Shown piece by piece: positions 1 through 6,154 of a stretch of DNA of 10,776 bases. Both the position numbers and the translations under genes were made by a program. Below the pieces are notes generated by a model. That model searched no databases. It saw nothing but the letters and a program-made list of their open reading frames with translations, and had not been told where the DNA came from. This DNA comes from JAFAVZ01 sp036009105 (GTDB taxonomy: Bacteria; Acidobacteriota; Thermoanaerobaculia; Gp7-AA8), in NCBI GenBank assembly GCA_036009105.1, contig DASYMJ010000258.1:1-10776 (forward strand), read 5' to 3'. Positions within the stretch are counted from its first letter, which is position 1. The number at the start of each line of letters is the position of its first letter.

Positions 1-206
1 AGGCACCGGACGGAATCGTCGAAGGTCTCGAGGATCCCGAACATCCCTTCTACCTCGGCGTGCAGTGGCATCCGGAGGACATGATGGGAGAGGAATCGGC
101 GGCGCGCATCTTCGGCGCATTCATCGAGGCGGCGCGGCGCCATGCGGAAGAAAGGAAACAGGCAGCGACGGAGATGTCACCCGCCGGTAGCATTGCCGCG
201 GAATAG
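1..206 (+). CDS. Peptidase C26 / gamma-glutamyl-GABA hydrolase-like protein, C-terminal fragment
   Basis: This is the last 67 residues of a gene whose start lies outside the window; the reading frame runs from base 3 to the TAG at 204-206. The fragment reads DGIVEGLEDPEHPF, then LGVQWHPEDM. The GVQWHPE motif is the C-terminal signature of class-I glutamine-amidotransferase-like hydrolases of the PuuD/C26 group, and its His and Glu belong to the Cys-His-Glu triad; the Cys nucleophile would be off the left edge. Known members cleave gamma-glutamyl amide bonds, for example gamma-glutamyl-GABA in putrescine breakdown. After the motif comes a helix (roughly AARIFGAFIEAARRHAEE) and a short polar tail that looks disordered. 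The substrate cannot be inferred from this fragment, and another C26 member is possible. The next gene starts 45 nt downstream with its own ribosome-binding site. Confidence 0.82.
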   Translation, partial: APDGIVEGLEDPEHPFYLGVQWHPEDMMGEESAARIFGAFIEAARRHAEERKQAATEMSPAGSIAAE

Positions 207-239
207 CATTCTCGCGAGCGCCCGTTTCGGCTCGGTAAC

Positions 240-250
240 GGAGGACCTCC
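240..250 (+). promoter_or_regulatory. Shine-Dalgarno inside a short palindrome, fixes the TTG start
   Basis: GGAGG at 240-244 is a full Shine-Dalgarno core 7 nt before the TTG at 252, which supports that start codon. It is followed directly by its own complement, CCTCC at 246-250. GGAG/CTCC could pair over a GAC loop and hide the site. A four-pair stem is weak, so any regulatory effect is speculative. Confidence 0.6.
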
Positions 251-251
251 A

Positions 252-1094
252 TTGAAACGTCTCGTTCTGCTCGCCGTGGTGCTCGCGGCATTCGCGCCGT
301 CCGCAATCGCCGGCCCATGGATCAAGTCGCTGGTCACGGCGCAGAAGAAAGCGAAGGACAAAGAGCGCCTCATCTTCGTCGACCTCTTCGCCGACTGGTG
401 CGGCTGGTGCCATCGCATGGAGCAGGAAGTCTTCCCCTCCGCCGCTTTCCAGATGGCCACCGACGACATGGTCCTCCTCCGCCTCAACACCGAAGACGGC
501 GGCGAGGGGACGCAGCTGGCCCAGAAGTTCGGCGTCAACACCCTGCCCACCTTCCTCGTCCTCACCCATGACCTCACCGTGGCCGGCATCATCCGCGGCT
601 ACGCCCCGCCGAACGACTTCGTCAAGACGCTGACCGATGTCGACAAGCAGTACCAGGGCTTCCTCAAGCTGGCGGCGGATGAGCCGAAGTTCGGCAGCGA
701 CTACGACAAGCGCCTCCAGCTGGCCAAAGAGCTCCACGCCCGGCAGAAGGTGAAGGAGAGCGAGACGCGCCTCAAAAAGCTGGTCATCGATCCGAAGGCG
801 CCGACCGCCATCCGCGACCAGTCGTACCTTGAGCTGGCCATGGTGCAGTTCGAGAACCGCCGCTACGACGATTCGCTGAAGACCATCCGCGAGTTCGGCA
901 AGGTGCAGTCGAAAGGGGAGTCGCTGGAGCGGGCCAAGGTGCTCGGCGCACAGGCCTACATGCTTCAGGGCAACCTCCTCGGCGCGGTCAACGAGCTGCG
1001 CAACTTCAAGGCGACGTTCCCCAACTCCCAGTTCATCCGCAACGTGGACATCCTCCTGCCGCAGATCGAGCAGCAGCTTCAGGCTCAGAAGTAA
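252..1094 (+). CDS. Secreted thioredoxin-fold protein with C-terminal TPR-like helices
   Basis: The 280-aa product starts at TTG, chosen because GGAGG sits 7 nt upstream and the first 20 residues form a clean signal peptide (KR, a hydrophobic run, then AIA before G21). A thioredoxin-like domain follows at about 25-140. It has the redox motif WCGWCH with C50 and C53, and the cis-proline loop NTLPTF (P99) expected of the fold. CGWC resembles DUF255/thioredoxin-7 type proteins more than classical CGPC thioredoxin. Residues about 145-275 are helical with TPR-like spacing (a YLELAMVQFENRRYDDSL pair, then AQAYMLQGNLLGAVNEL) and probably bind a partner protein. The stop codon abuts the dsbD start, so this is an operon. 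I infer that the protein works outside the inner membrane and receives electrons from DsbD. Its substrate is unknown. Confidence 0.85.
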   Translation: MKRLVLLAVVLAAFAPSAIAGPWIKSLVTAQKKAKDKERLIFVDLFADWCGWCHRMEQEVFPSAAFQMATDDMVLLRLNTEDGGEGTQLAQKFGVNTLPTFLVLTHDLTVAGIIRGYAPPNDFVKTLTDVDKQYQGFLKLAADEPKFGSDYDKRLQLAKELHARQKVKESETRLKKLVIDPKAPTAIRDQSYLELAMVQFENRRYDDSLKTIREFGKVQSKGESLERAKVLGAQAYMLQGNLLGAVNELRNFKATFPNSQFIRNVDILLPQIEQQLQAQK

Positions 1095-2846
1095 ATGATG
1101 CGGTTCGCGCGGGCGCTCGTTCCTGCTCTGCTGCTCATCGCCGCCGCCACCGCCGGGGCGCAGCTCGACGGCTCGTCGGGCGCGCCGCCGGCCGGGCCGC
1201 TGGTCACCGCGACGGGCGTGGTCACCGCGCGCCAGGGCGATGACGTGCAGGGCACCATCACGGCGAAGATCATCGAAGGCTGGCACATCAACTCCGCCAA
1301 GCCGCTCAGCGAGTACGTGATCCCGACGACGCTCACGCTGACCACCGCCGACCTGGCCGGCGAGCCGCGGTTTCCGCCGCACGAGCTGAAGGCGTTCAGC
1401 TTCAGCGGCGATGAGAAGATCGCCGTCTACGAGGGCACGATCCGGATCCCCTTCTCGGCCAAGCTAAAGCCGGGCGCCACGGAGATCCTCGGCACGCTGA
1501 ATTACCAGGCGTGCAGCGACAAGGTCTGCCTGCCCCCGAAGAAGGCGGCGCTGAAGATCGCGGCGACGCCGGTCGCGGGCGCACCGGCCACCGCGGCCCC
1601 GAGCGGCGCCTTCACGCCGCTCAGCGCGGCGCCGAAAGGCGGCGGCTCGCTCTTCGGCAGCGACATCGGCTCCACCTTCGCCTCCCACGGCCTGCCGCTC
1701 ACCCTCTTCGCCATCTTCATCCTCGGCCTGGCCCTGAACCTCACCCCGTGCGTCTATCCGCTCATCCCCATCACCATCGGCTACTTCAGCTCCCAGAGCG
1801 GCGGCAGCCGAGGGCAGCGCGCCGCGCTCTCGTCGCTGTACGTCGTCGGCATCGCCATCACCTATTCGGCGCTCGGCGTCTTCTCCGCGCTCTCCGGCCG
1901 CCTCTTCGGCGCGTGGCTGCAGCTGCCCGGCGTGCTGATCTTCTTCGCGCTGCTGATGCTGGTGATGGCCTCCTCCATGTTCGGCGCGTTCGAGATCCGC
2001 GTGCCGCACTTCATCGCCGACCGCTCCGGCGGCCGGGCCGGTCTGGCCGGCGCGCTGACCATGGGCCTGCTCATCGGCATCGTCGCCGCGCCGTGCGTGG
2101 GGCCGTTCGTGATCTCGCTCATCGCCCTGGTCAGCTCCACCGGCTCGCCTCTGCTCGGCTTCCTGATGTTCTTCGTCCTCGCTCTCGGCCTGGGCGTGCC
2201 GTACCTCCTCCTCGGCATCTTCTCCTCCGGCCTCTCCGCCATCCCGCGCAGCGGCATGTGGATGGTGCAGGTGAAGAAGGCGATGGGCTTCATCCTCATC
2301 GCCATGGCTTTCTACTTCCTCCGCCCGCTGCTGGGCGACGACATCTTCCGCTGGGGTGTGGCGCTCAGCCTGCTCACCGGCGCCGTCTTCCTGTTCCTCA
2401 CCCGCACGCCCGGCGCGCGCGTGCTGCGCCTCGCCATGGCCAGCCTGCTGCTCGTGAGCGGCGTGGCGTTCGCGCTTCCGCGCAATCACGGTGCCGGCAT
2501 CAGCTGGGAAAAGTACGACGCGAAGGCGCTGGCTGCCGCGCGCGCCGCCGGCAAGCCGGTGGTCATCGATTTCTACGCCGACTGGTGCCTGCCCTGTAAG
2601 GAGCTGGACGAGAAGACGTTCCCCGACGCGAAGGCGAAGGACGAGCTGGCGCGCTTCGTCCGCTTCAAGGCGGACCTCACCTCGGCCGAGAGTCCGCTGA
2701 CCCGGGAGCTGACCAGGCAGTACGGCATCGTCGGCGTCCCCACGCTCGTCTTCCTCGACGGCAGGGGGGAGGAGCGGAAGGAGCTCCGCCTGACCGGCTT
2801 CGAGCCGCCCGCGCAGTTCGCCGAGCGCGCGGGCAAAGTGCGCTAA
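1095..2846 (+). CDS. dsbD: Thiol:disulfide interchange protein DsbD (three-domain)
   Basis: The 583-aa protein has all three DsbD modules and all six redox cysteines. Residues 1-22 are a signal peptide. The periplasmic alpha domain (about 35-160) carries ACSDKVC with C140 and C145, a CX4C pair where E. coli has CX5C. The membrane domain (about 200-460, eight likely helices) has C219 in NLTPCVYP and C334 in AAPCVGPF, the paired intramembrane cysteines. The C-terminal thioredoxin domain (about 465-583) has ADWCLPCKE with C498 and C501 and cis-Pro 549 in GVPT. Known function: moves electrons from cytoplasmic thioredoxin across the inner membrane to periplasmic partners. The ATG follows the upstream TAA with no gap, and no strong Shine-Dalgarno is visible, so translation is probably coupled to the thioredoxin-TPR gene. 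A second ATG at 1098 is an equally possible start. Confidence 0.95.
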   Translation: MMRFARALVPALLLIAAATAGAQLDGSSGAPPAGPLVTATGVVTARQGDDVQGTITAKIIEGWHINSAKPLSEYVIPTTLTLTTADLAGEPRFPPHELKAFSFSGDEKIAVYEGTIRIPFSAKLKPGATEILGTLNYQACSDKVCLPPKKAALKIAATPVAGAPATAAPSGAFTPLSAAPKGGGSLFGSDIGSTFASHGLPLTLFAIFILGLALNLTPCVYPLIPITIGYFSSQSGGSRGQRAALSSLYVVGIAITYSALGVFSALSGRLFGAWLQLPGVLIFFALLMLVMASSMFGAFEIRVPHFIADRSGGRAGLAGALTMGLLIGIVAAPCVGPFVISLIALVSSTGSPLLGFLMFFVLALGLGVPYLLLGIFSSGLSAIPRSGMWMVQVKKAMGFILIAMAFYFLRPLLGDDIFRWGVALSLLTGAVFLFLTRTPGARVLRLAMASLLLVSGVAFALPRNHGAGISWEKYDAKALAAARAAGKPVVIDFYADWCLPCKELDEKTFPDAKAKDELARFVRFKADLTSAESPLTRELTRQYGIVGVPTLVFLDGRGEERKELRLTGFEPPAQFAERAGKVR

Positions 2847-3541
2847 CGGGTAAAGACGAAGTTGAGGAACAGCCGGTTCGACTTCAGGTCGACGCCGAAG
2901 TCCTTCGTCTCCAGCCGCTCGTATTCGGCGCCGGGGACGATGTACCAGTTCGACTCGCCGATGCGGATCAGCACGCCGGTCTCGGCGCGCCAGCCGCTGG
3001 TATCGGAGTTCACGCGCTCGCCGAGGCGGTCGAACTTGGCGCTGCCGATGTAGCCGCGGGCCGTGCCGTACCAGCCGACCTGCGCCCGGTTGGGGGTGTG
3101 GAGATGGACGCCGGCCGTGACGGCCTGATGGTCGAGATCGAGGTCGGAGAAGATGGAGCCGCCGAACAGCCGGGCGCCGCCGAGGCGGATGGAATCGATG
3201 CGGATGCCGCCCTGCAGGTCGAGGATCGGCGCGATGGCGTAGCCGACCGTCGCTTCGCCCCAGTTGCGCTCGTAGTCGCTGGTGTCGGCCACGACGTCGA
3301 GCAGGCTCGCCCCGTTCGACGGGTCGTGGTTGTACAGCCAGTCGAAGACGACCGCGCCGTTGCGGTAGTCGCCCACCAGGCCGAAGCTCGTCTGCCGGCC
3401 GGTCTCGACGCGGCCGAGGTCGACGTCGAGGTCGGTGGAGTAGCTGCTGATGCGCGGGCCGATGGAGAAGGATGGACTGGGCTGGGCGGATGCGACGGCG
3501 GCGAGGAGCGTCAGGGCGGCGAAAAGAGCGATCCGTTTCAT
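2843..3541 (-). CDS. Small outer-membrane beta-barrel protein, unassigned family
   Basis: The 232-aa product is read from the ATG at 3541; an open frame continues upstream to 3634, but those residues would precede an obvious signal peptide and overlap yhbY. The signal peptide is MKRIALFAALTLLAAVASA, with cleavage likely after ASA (17-19). The mature part alternates polar and hydrophobic residues and is rich in Gly, Tyr and Asp, with strand-turn-strand patterns such as NWGEATVGYAIAP, VGWYGTARGYIG and WRAETGVLIRIG. The last strand is RLFLNFVFTR. These are the marks of an 8- to 10-strand outer-membrane barrel, although the usual terminal aromatic is followed here by TR. I do not recognise a specific family or cargo. 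Its TAG overlaps the dsbD TAA, and it is divergent from yhbY. Confidence 0.75.
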   Translation of the reverse strand: MKRIALFAALTLLAAVASAQPSPSFSIGPRISSYSTDLDVDLGRVETGRQTSFGLVGDYRNGAVVFDWLYNHDPSNGASLLDVVADTSDYERNWGEATVGYAIAPILDLQGGIRIDSIRLGGARLFGGSIFSDLDLDHQAVTAGVHLHTPNRAQVGWYGTARGYIGSAKFDRLGERVNSDTSGWRAETGVLIRIGESNWYIVPGAEYERLETKDFGVDLKSNRLFLNFVFTR

Positions 3542-3571
3542 GGCGCGCGCTGCTTTTGCACGGCTCGGGCC

Positions 3572-3579
3572 TATAGAAT
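3572..3579 (+). promoter_or_regulatory. Putative -10 box for yhbY (leaderless), perhaps bidirectional
   Basis: TATAGAAT lies in the 48-bp gap between the divergent barrel and yhbY genes. TAGAAT (3574-3579) is followed by 10 nt and then the yhbY ATG at 3590, with no Shine-Dalgarno between, so transcription would begin at or within a few bases of the start codon. The centre CTATAG is self-complementary and could also serve the minus-strand gene as TATAGG, 28 nt before its ATG. No convincing -35 box is visible for either direction. Confidence 0.45.
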
Positions 3580-3589
3580 CGCGCCCGCC

Positions 3590-3880
3590 ATGCTCACCGC
3601 CAAACAGCGCCAGTTCCTCAAAGGCCTCGCCCATCCGCTCTCACCCGTGGTCCGGGTGGGAAAGGGAGGGGTGAGCGACGCGGTGGTGGAAGAGACGAAG
3701 AAGTCGCTCGAGGCCCACGAGCTGATCAAGGTGCGCATCGAGGTGGAGGACTCCAAGGAGCGCCGCGCCACCGCCGAGCGCCTCGCTACCGCCACCGGCT
3801 CGCACGTGGCCGCCGTGATCGGCAAGACGGCGGTGCTGTTCAGGGCGCGGGCCGAGAAGTCGAAGATACGGTTGCCTTAG
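3590..3880 (+). CDS. yhbY: YhbY/CRM-domain RNA-binding protein (ribosome assembly)
   Basis: The 96-aa product matches the single-domain CRS1-YhbY family over its whole length. It begins MLTAKQRQFLKGLAHPLSPV, has the signature RNA-contact loop VGKGGVS (G24-K25-G26-G27), the HELIKVRI strand (43-50) and the closing IGKTAVLFR strand (77-85). The E. coli member associates with pre-50S ribosomal particles, so a cytoplasmic role in large-subunit maturation is expected. The ATG at 3590 is chosen because the family begins exactly here; the frame stays open upstream into the barrel gene, but that part is noncoding. No Shine-Dalgarno is visible, and a -10-like box sits 10 nt upstream. The stop codon touches a hairpin repeat. 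Confidence 0.95.
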   Translation: MLTAKQRQFLKGLAHPLSPVVRVGKGGVSDAVVEETKKSLEAHELIKVRIEVEDSKERRATAERLATATGSHVAAVIGKTAVLFRARAEKSKIRLP

Positions 3881-3941
3881 TTACTGGTTGCTGGCAGACA
3901 CGCCGAGGCACAAGTAACCAGCAACCAGTAACCAGCAACTC
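3880..3941. repeat. Heptamer-based inverted repeat filling the yhbY-deacetylase gap
   Basis: A perfect 15-bp inverted repeat, GTTACTGGTTGCTGG at 3880-3894 and its complement at 3918-3932, encloses a 23-nt loop. The right side is a run of 7-bp units at 3914-3941: GTAACCA, GCAACCA, GTAACCA, GCAACTC. The left arm is two units of the complement, TTACTGG and TTGCTGG. It starts on the last base of the yhbY stop and reaches the deacetylase stop, so it occupies the entire space between two convergent genes. It may act as a bidirectional terminator, although neither side has a clean T-tract. It is as likely to be a dispersed repeat. Confidence 0.85.
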
Positions 3942-5166
3942 AGGGTCTTCCCGCCCGCGACTCCTTCGCCACCACCTTTGCCGTCGAGCCGCCCGCCTCG
4001 CCTGTCGGGATAGGGGCGTCGTTCGGCTTCTGCGGGTCGCCGGACTGGATCGGGGTCACGACCGGGAGGGCGGTGGTGGGGGGGAGGGGGTCGGGCAGGC
4101 GGAAGGTCCACGTCGCCTCGCGGCGGCGGCCCTTGCTGTCCGTGGCCCAGACCAGGGCGCGGTGGTACTTGCCCTTGAGCGAGGTCAGGGCGTCGCGGAT
4201 GGTCAGGGTGATGGAGCCGTCGCGGGGGTCGTAGGTGAAAGGCGTCGTGCCGGTGGTGCTGATCAGGGCCATCCCCACCGTGCGGGGGTCGAGGGTCTGG
4301 AAGTTCGGGATGCGGGCGGAGATCACCGTGGACGGCGCCACCGCGGTGTCGACGATCTGGCCGGGGAGGGGCGTCATCTGGGCCAGCTGCATCGGGGCGG
4401 CTCCGAGGTAGTGGCGGAAGGCGGCGAAATCCATCTTCTTGTCGATGATCACCCGGCGCATGCGCAGCGGATCGCTCCCCTTCTTCACCTTCCCGAAGTC
4501 GCAGGTGAGGGCGGCCTCGTAGCCGGCGGCGCCGGCGGCCCTGGCCACCCGCGTGTCGTAGTCGCCGTACGGATACGCGATGAAGGAGACCTTCTTGCCC
4601 GTATGGCGCTCCAGGATGCGCTTGCTCTCCGCCAGTTCCTTCTCCAGCCAGGCGGCATAAGCCTTGTCATCCAGATCGGCGTGGCGGCGCTGGGTGAGGA
4701 ACGGGTGGTTGAGGGAGTGGCTCTGGATATCGACGCCGGCGTCCGACATCTGCTTGACCTGATTCCAGCTCAGGGCGTGGTTCGTCTGGCCGATGATGTT
4801 CGGATAAATGAATAACGTGAACGGCATTTTGAGCCGCTGCAGCTCGGGGAACGCCTCGGTGTAGGCGCTGCGCCAGCCGTCGTCGATGGTGATGACCACC
4901 GCGTTGGGGGGGATGGAGGCGCGCTTGCCGACCACGAATTCATAGAGGTGGCGCAGCGGGATGACGTTGTAGCCGGTCATCTGCAGGTAGCGCAGATGCT
5001 GCCGGAACGTCTCGCGGCTGATCTCCATGCGCGGGTCGGCGGGCGACTCCACGATGTGATAGCAGAGGACCGACGCGGTAGGGGTTTCGTCGCGCGGCGG
5101 CGGGGCAGCAATCGAGATAGTCGAGTAGAAGAGGAAAAACGTCGCCAGCAACGCCCGCGCGGTCAT
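3940..5166 (-). CDS. Secreted NodB-type polysaccharide deacetylase with C-terminal beta domain
   Basis: The 408-aa product is read from the ATG at 5166, where a signal peptide begins (MTARALLATFFLFYSTISIA, cleavage near A20-A21). The frame is open further upstream to 5238, but those residues would sit in front of the signal peptide. The NodB fold of carbohydrate esterase family 4 spans about 32-255. Motif 1 is TIDDGW with D95 (catalytic base) and D96 (metal); motif 2 is HSLNHP with metal ligands H150 and H154; motif 3 is YPYGDYD (198-204). Such enzymes remove N- or O-acetyl groups from chitin-like, peptidoglycan or exopolysaccharide chains. Residues about 265-358 look like a beta-sandwich (Ig-like) module, followed by a Pro/Thr-rich tail. 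Export to the periplasm or surface is expected; the polymer is unknown. It converges on yhbY. Confidence 0.9.
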   Translation of the reverse strand: MTARALLATFFLFYSTISIAAPPPRDETPTASVLCYHIVESPADPRMEISRETFRQHLRYLQMTGYNVIPLRHLYEFVVGKRASIPPNAVVITIDDGWRSAYTEAFPELQRLKMPFTLFIYPNIIGQTNHALSWNQVKQMSDAGVDIQSHSLNHPFLTQRRHADLDDKAYAAWLEKELAESKRILERHTGKKVSFIAYPYGDYDTRVARAAGAAGYEAALTCDFGKVKKGSDPLRMRRVIIDKKMDFAAFRHYLGAAPMQLAQMTPLPGQIVDTAVAPSTVISARIPNFQTLDPRTVGMALISTTGTTPFTYDPRDGSITLTIRDALTSLKGKYHRALVWATDSKGRRREATWTFRLPDPLPPTTALPVVTPIQSGDPQKPNDAPIPTGEAGGSTAKVVAKESRAGRP

Positions 5167-5434
5167 GTGTCCCGTCCCTGCCGTGAAGATCAATGAAGTG
5201 GATTGCCGCCCTGCAATCGTGGTGCCCCCGGCCGGCACGGTCCGTCTGCGTTGGTTGGCCAGGCCTCGGCGGGCTTTGGCGTCACCACAAACGGTTGTCG
5301 TACTGGCGGAGAGCTGTTCTGAGTGATACGAACCCTATTGTAGTTGCGTCGGGCGCGTCAGGGAATCGGTTCTTCGCGTTGACGGTTCAGGCGGCCTGAA
5401 ATAGAGTCCACCCCCTCGCAAGGAACAGGAAACC
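5167..5434. other. Divergent intergenic region, longest gap in the window
   Basis: These 268 bases separate the divergent deacetylase and TPR genes. The right part holds a recognisable promoter and ribosome-binding site for the TPR gene. The left part must contain the deacetylase promoter, but I cannot place it. An ATTGTA at 5337-5342 reads TACAAT on the minus strand, but it has no good -35 and would leave a leader of about 165 nt. I see no RNA gene, repeat or convincing small gene here. Confidence 0.6.
5379..5407 (+). promoter_or_regulatory. Sigma-70-type promoter for the TPR-glycosyltransferase operon
   Basis: TTGACG at 5379-5384 (five of six matches to the -35 consensus) is separated by exactly 17 nt from TAGAGT at 5402-5407 (four of six to the -10). 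Transcription would start near 5414, giving a leader of about 20 nt. That leader carries AAGGA (5420-5424) and AGGAA (5427-5431) ahead of the ATG at 5435. This is the only promoter in the window with both boxes and a leader with a Shine-Dalgarno. Confidence 0.55.
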
Positions 5435-6154
5435 ATGGACCGTCAGCACCGCAGAGACCTCAAGCACGACAAATTCGTCGACGAAGTCGGCGCCTTGTCG
5501 ATCCGGGCGCGGGAGAATCAGCGCTTCCTGTACCTCATCGTGGCCGGCATCGTCGCCCTCTGCCTGATCGGGTACGGCATCTACTTCTACCGGTCCAATC
5601 AGGAGCAGAAGGCGCAGGCCGCCCTGGCCAGCGCCATCGAGACGGTCGACTCGCCGCTGATCGTCGCCGGCCAGCCCAATCAGGACCCCCGGGCCAGGTT
5701 CAAGACCGAGGCGGAGCGGAGCGCGGCGGCGGAGACGCAGCTCAAGACGGTGCAGACCAAGTTCGGCGGCAGCGACGCCGCGGACGTCGCCGGCCTCTAT
5801 CTGGCCCGCATCTACGCCGCCAAGGGCGACCTGCCCGGCGCGAAGAAGATGCTGCAGGACTTCATCAACGAGCACCCCAGGCACGTCCTGGTCGGCCCGG
5901 CGCGCTACAGCCAGTACCAGTTGCGCATCGACAACGGCGAAGCGGCCCAGGTGGCGAACGAGCTGAACCAGGAGCTGGCCAAGACCGACGGGCAGATCCT
6001 CCCCGGCGACTCCATGCTCGCCCTCCTCGCCCACGCCTACGACGTGCAGGGGAGCAGCGACAAGTCGAAGGAAGCCTATCGCCGGATCATCACCCAGTAC
6101 CCGGACTCGCCGTATGTGCTGGATGCCCAGCGCAGGGTGGGCGCTGCCACCTGA
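5435..6154 (+). CDS. Inner-membrane-anchored TPR protein (YfgM-like layout)
   Basis: The 239-aa product has a short charged cytoplasmic N-terminus containing DLKHDKFVDEV, one transmembrane helix (about 31-52, FLYLIVAGIVALCLIGYGIY), then a periplasmic domain of TPR-type helices. Repeats are visible around 115-135 (AGLYLARIYAAKGDLPGAKK), 140-165 and 195-230 (LALLAHAYDVQGSSDKSKEA, then YRRIITQYPDSPY). No positively identified signal peptidase site follows the helix, so it should stay anchored with the C-terminus outside the cytoplasm. The order (LKHD-type N-terminus, one helix, TPR domain) matches YfgM, a partner of the SecYEG translocon and periplasmic chaperones in E. coli. That assignment is by layout only. 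The start has good ribosome-binding sequence. It overlaps the glycosyltransferase gene by 4 nt if that gene begins at CTG 6151. Confidence 0.85.
   Translation: MDRQHRRDLKHDKFVDEVGALSIRARENQRFLYLIVAGIVALCLIGYGIYFYRSNQEQKAQAALASAIETVDSPLIVAGQPNQDPRARFKTEAERSAAAETQLKTVQTKFGGSDAADVAGLYLARIYAAKGDLPGAKKMLQDFINEHPRHVLVGPARYSQYQLRIDNGEAAQVANELNQELAKTDGQILPGDSMLALLAHAYDVQGSSDKSKEAYRRIITQYPDSPYVLDAQRRVGAAT
6134..6141 (+). promoter_or_regulatory. Ribosome-binding site supporting the CTG start of the glycosyltransferase
   Basis: AGGGTGGG lies inside the end of the TPR gene, 9 nt before CTG 6151. It is purine-rich and partly complementary to the 16S tail. This is the main sequence support for starting the glycosyltransferase at 6151 instead of the internal GTG at 6271. 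Confidence 0.4.

Noticed and set aside
177..1382. 401-codon open frame on the minus strand opposite the thioredoxin and dsbD genes
   Set aside because: Translation is Arg/Ala/Gly/Glu-rich with no motif, and it mirrors two solid plus-strand genes; long antisense frames are expected in GC-rich DNA.
1464..2489. 341-codon minus-strand open frame inside dsbD
   Set aside because: Low-complexity Glu/Ala/Arg/His composition, complement of the DsbD membrane domain.
3880..3941. CRISPR-like repeat array
   Set aside because: Units are contiguous 7-mers without spacers and form an inverted repeat; no cas gene is nearby.
5335..5343. CTATTGTAG, a small palindrome that could be a -10 on either strand
   Set aside because: No matching -35 in either direction; the plus-strand gene has a better promoter downstream, and the minus reading would leave a long leader with no support.
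5193..5399. Possible 68-aa plus-strand gene in the divergent gap
   Set aside because: No ribosome-binding site, a Trp/Arg/Ser-rich product without structure, and it overlaps the -35 box of the TPR-gene promoter.
5167..5434. tRNA or small structured RNA in the GC-rich part of the gap
   Set aside because: No cloverleaf, no T-loop GTTCGA pattern and no CCA-type end could be found.
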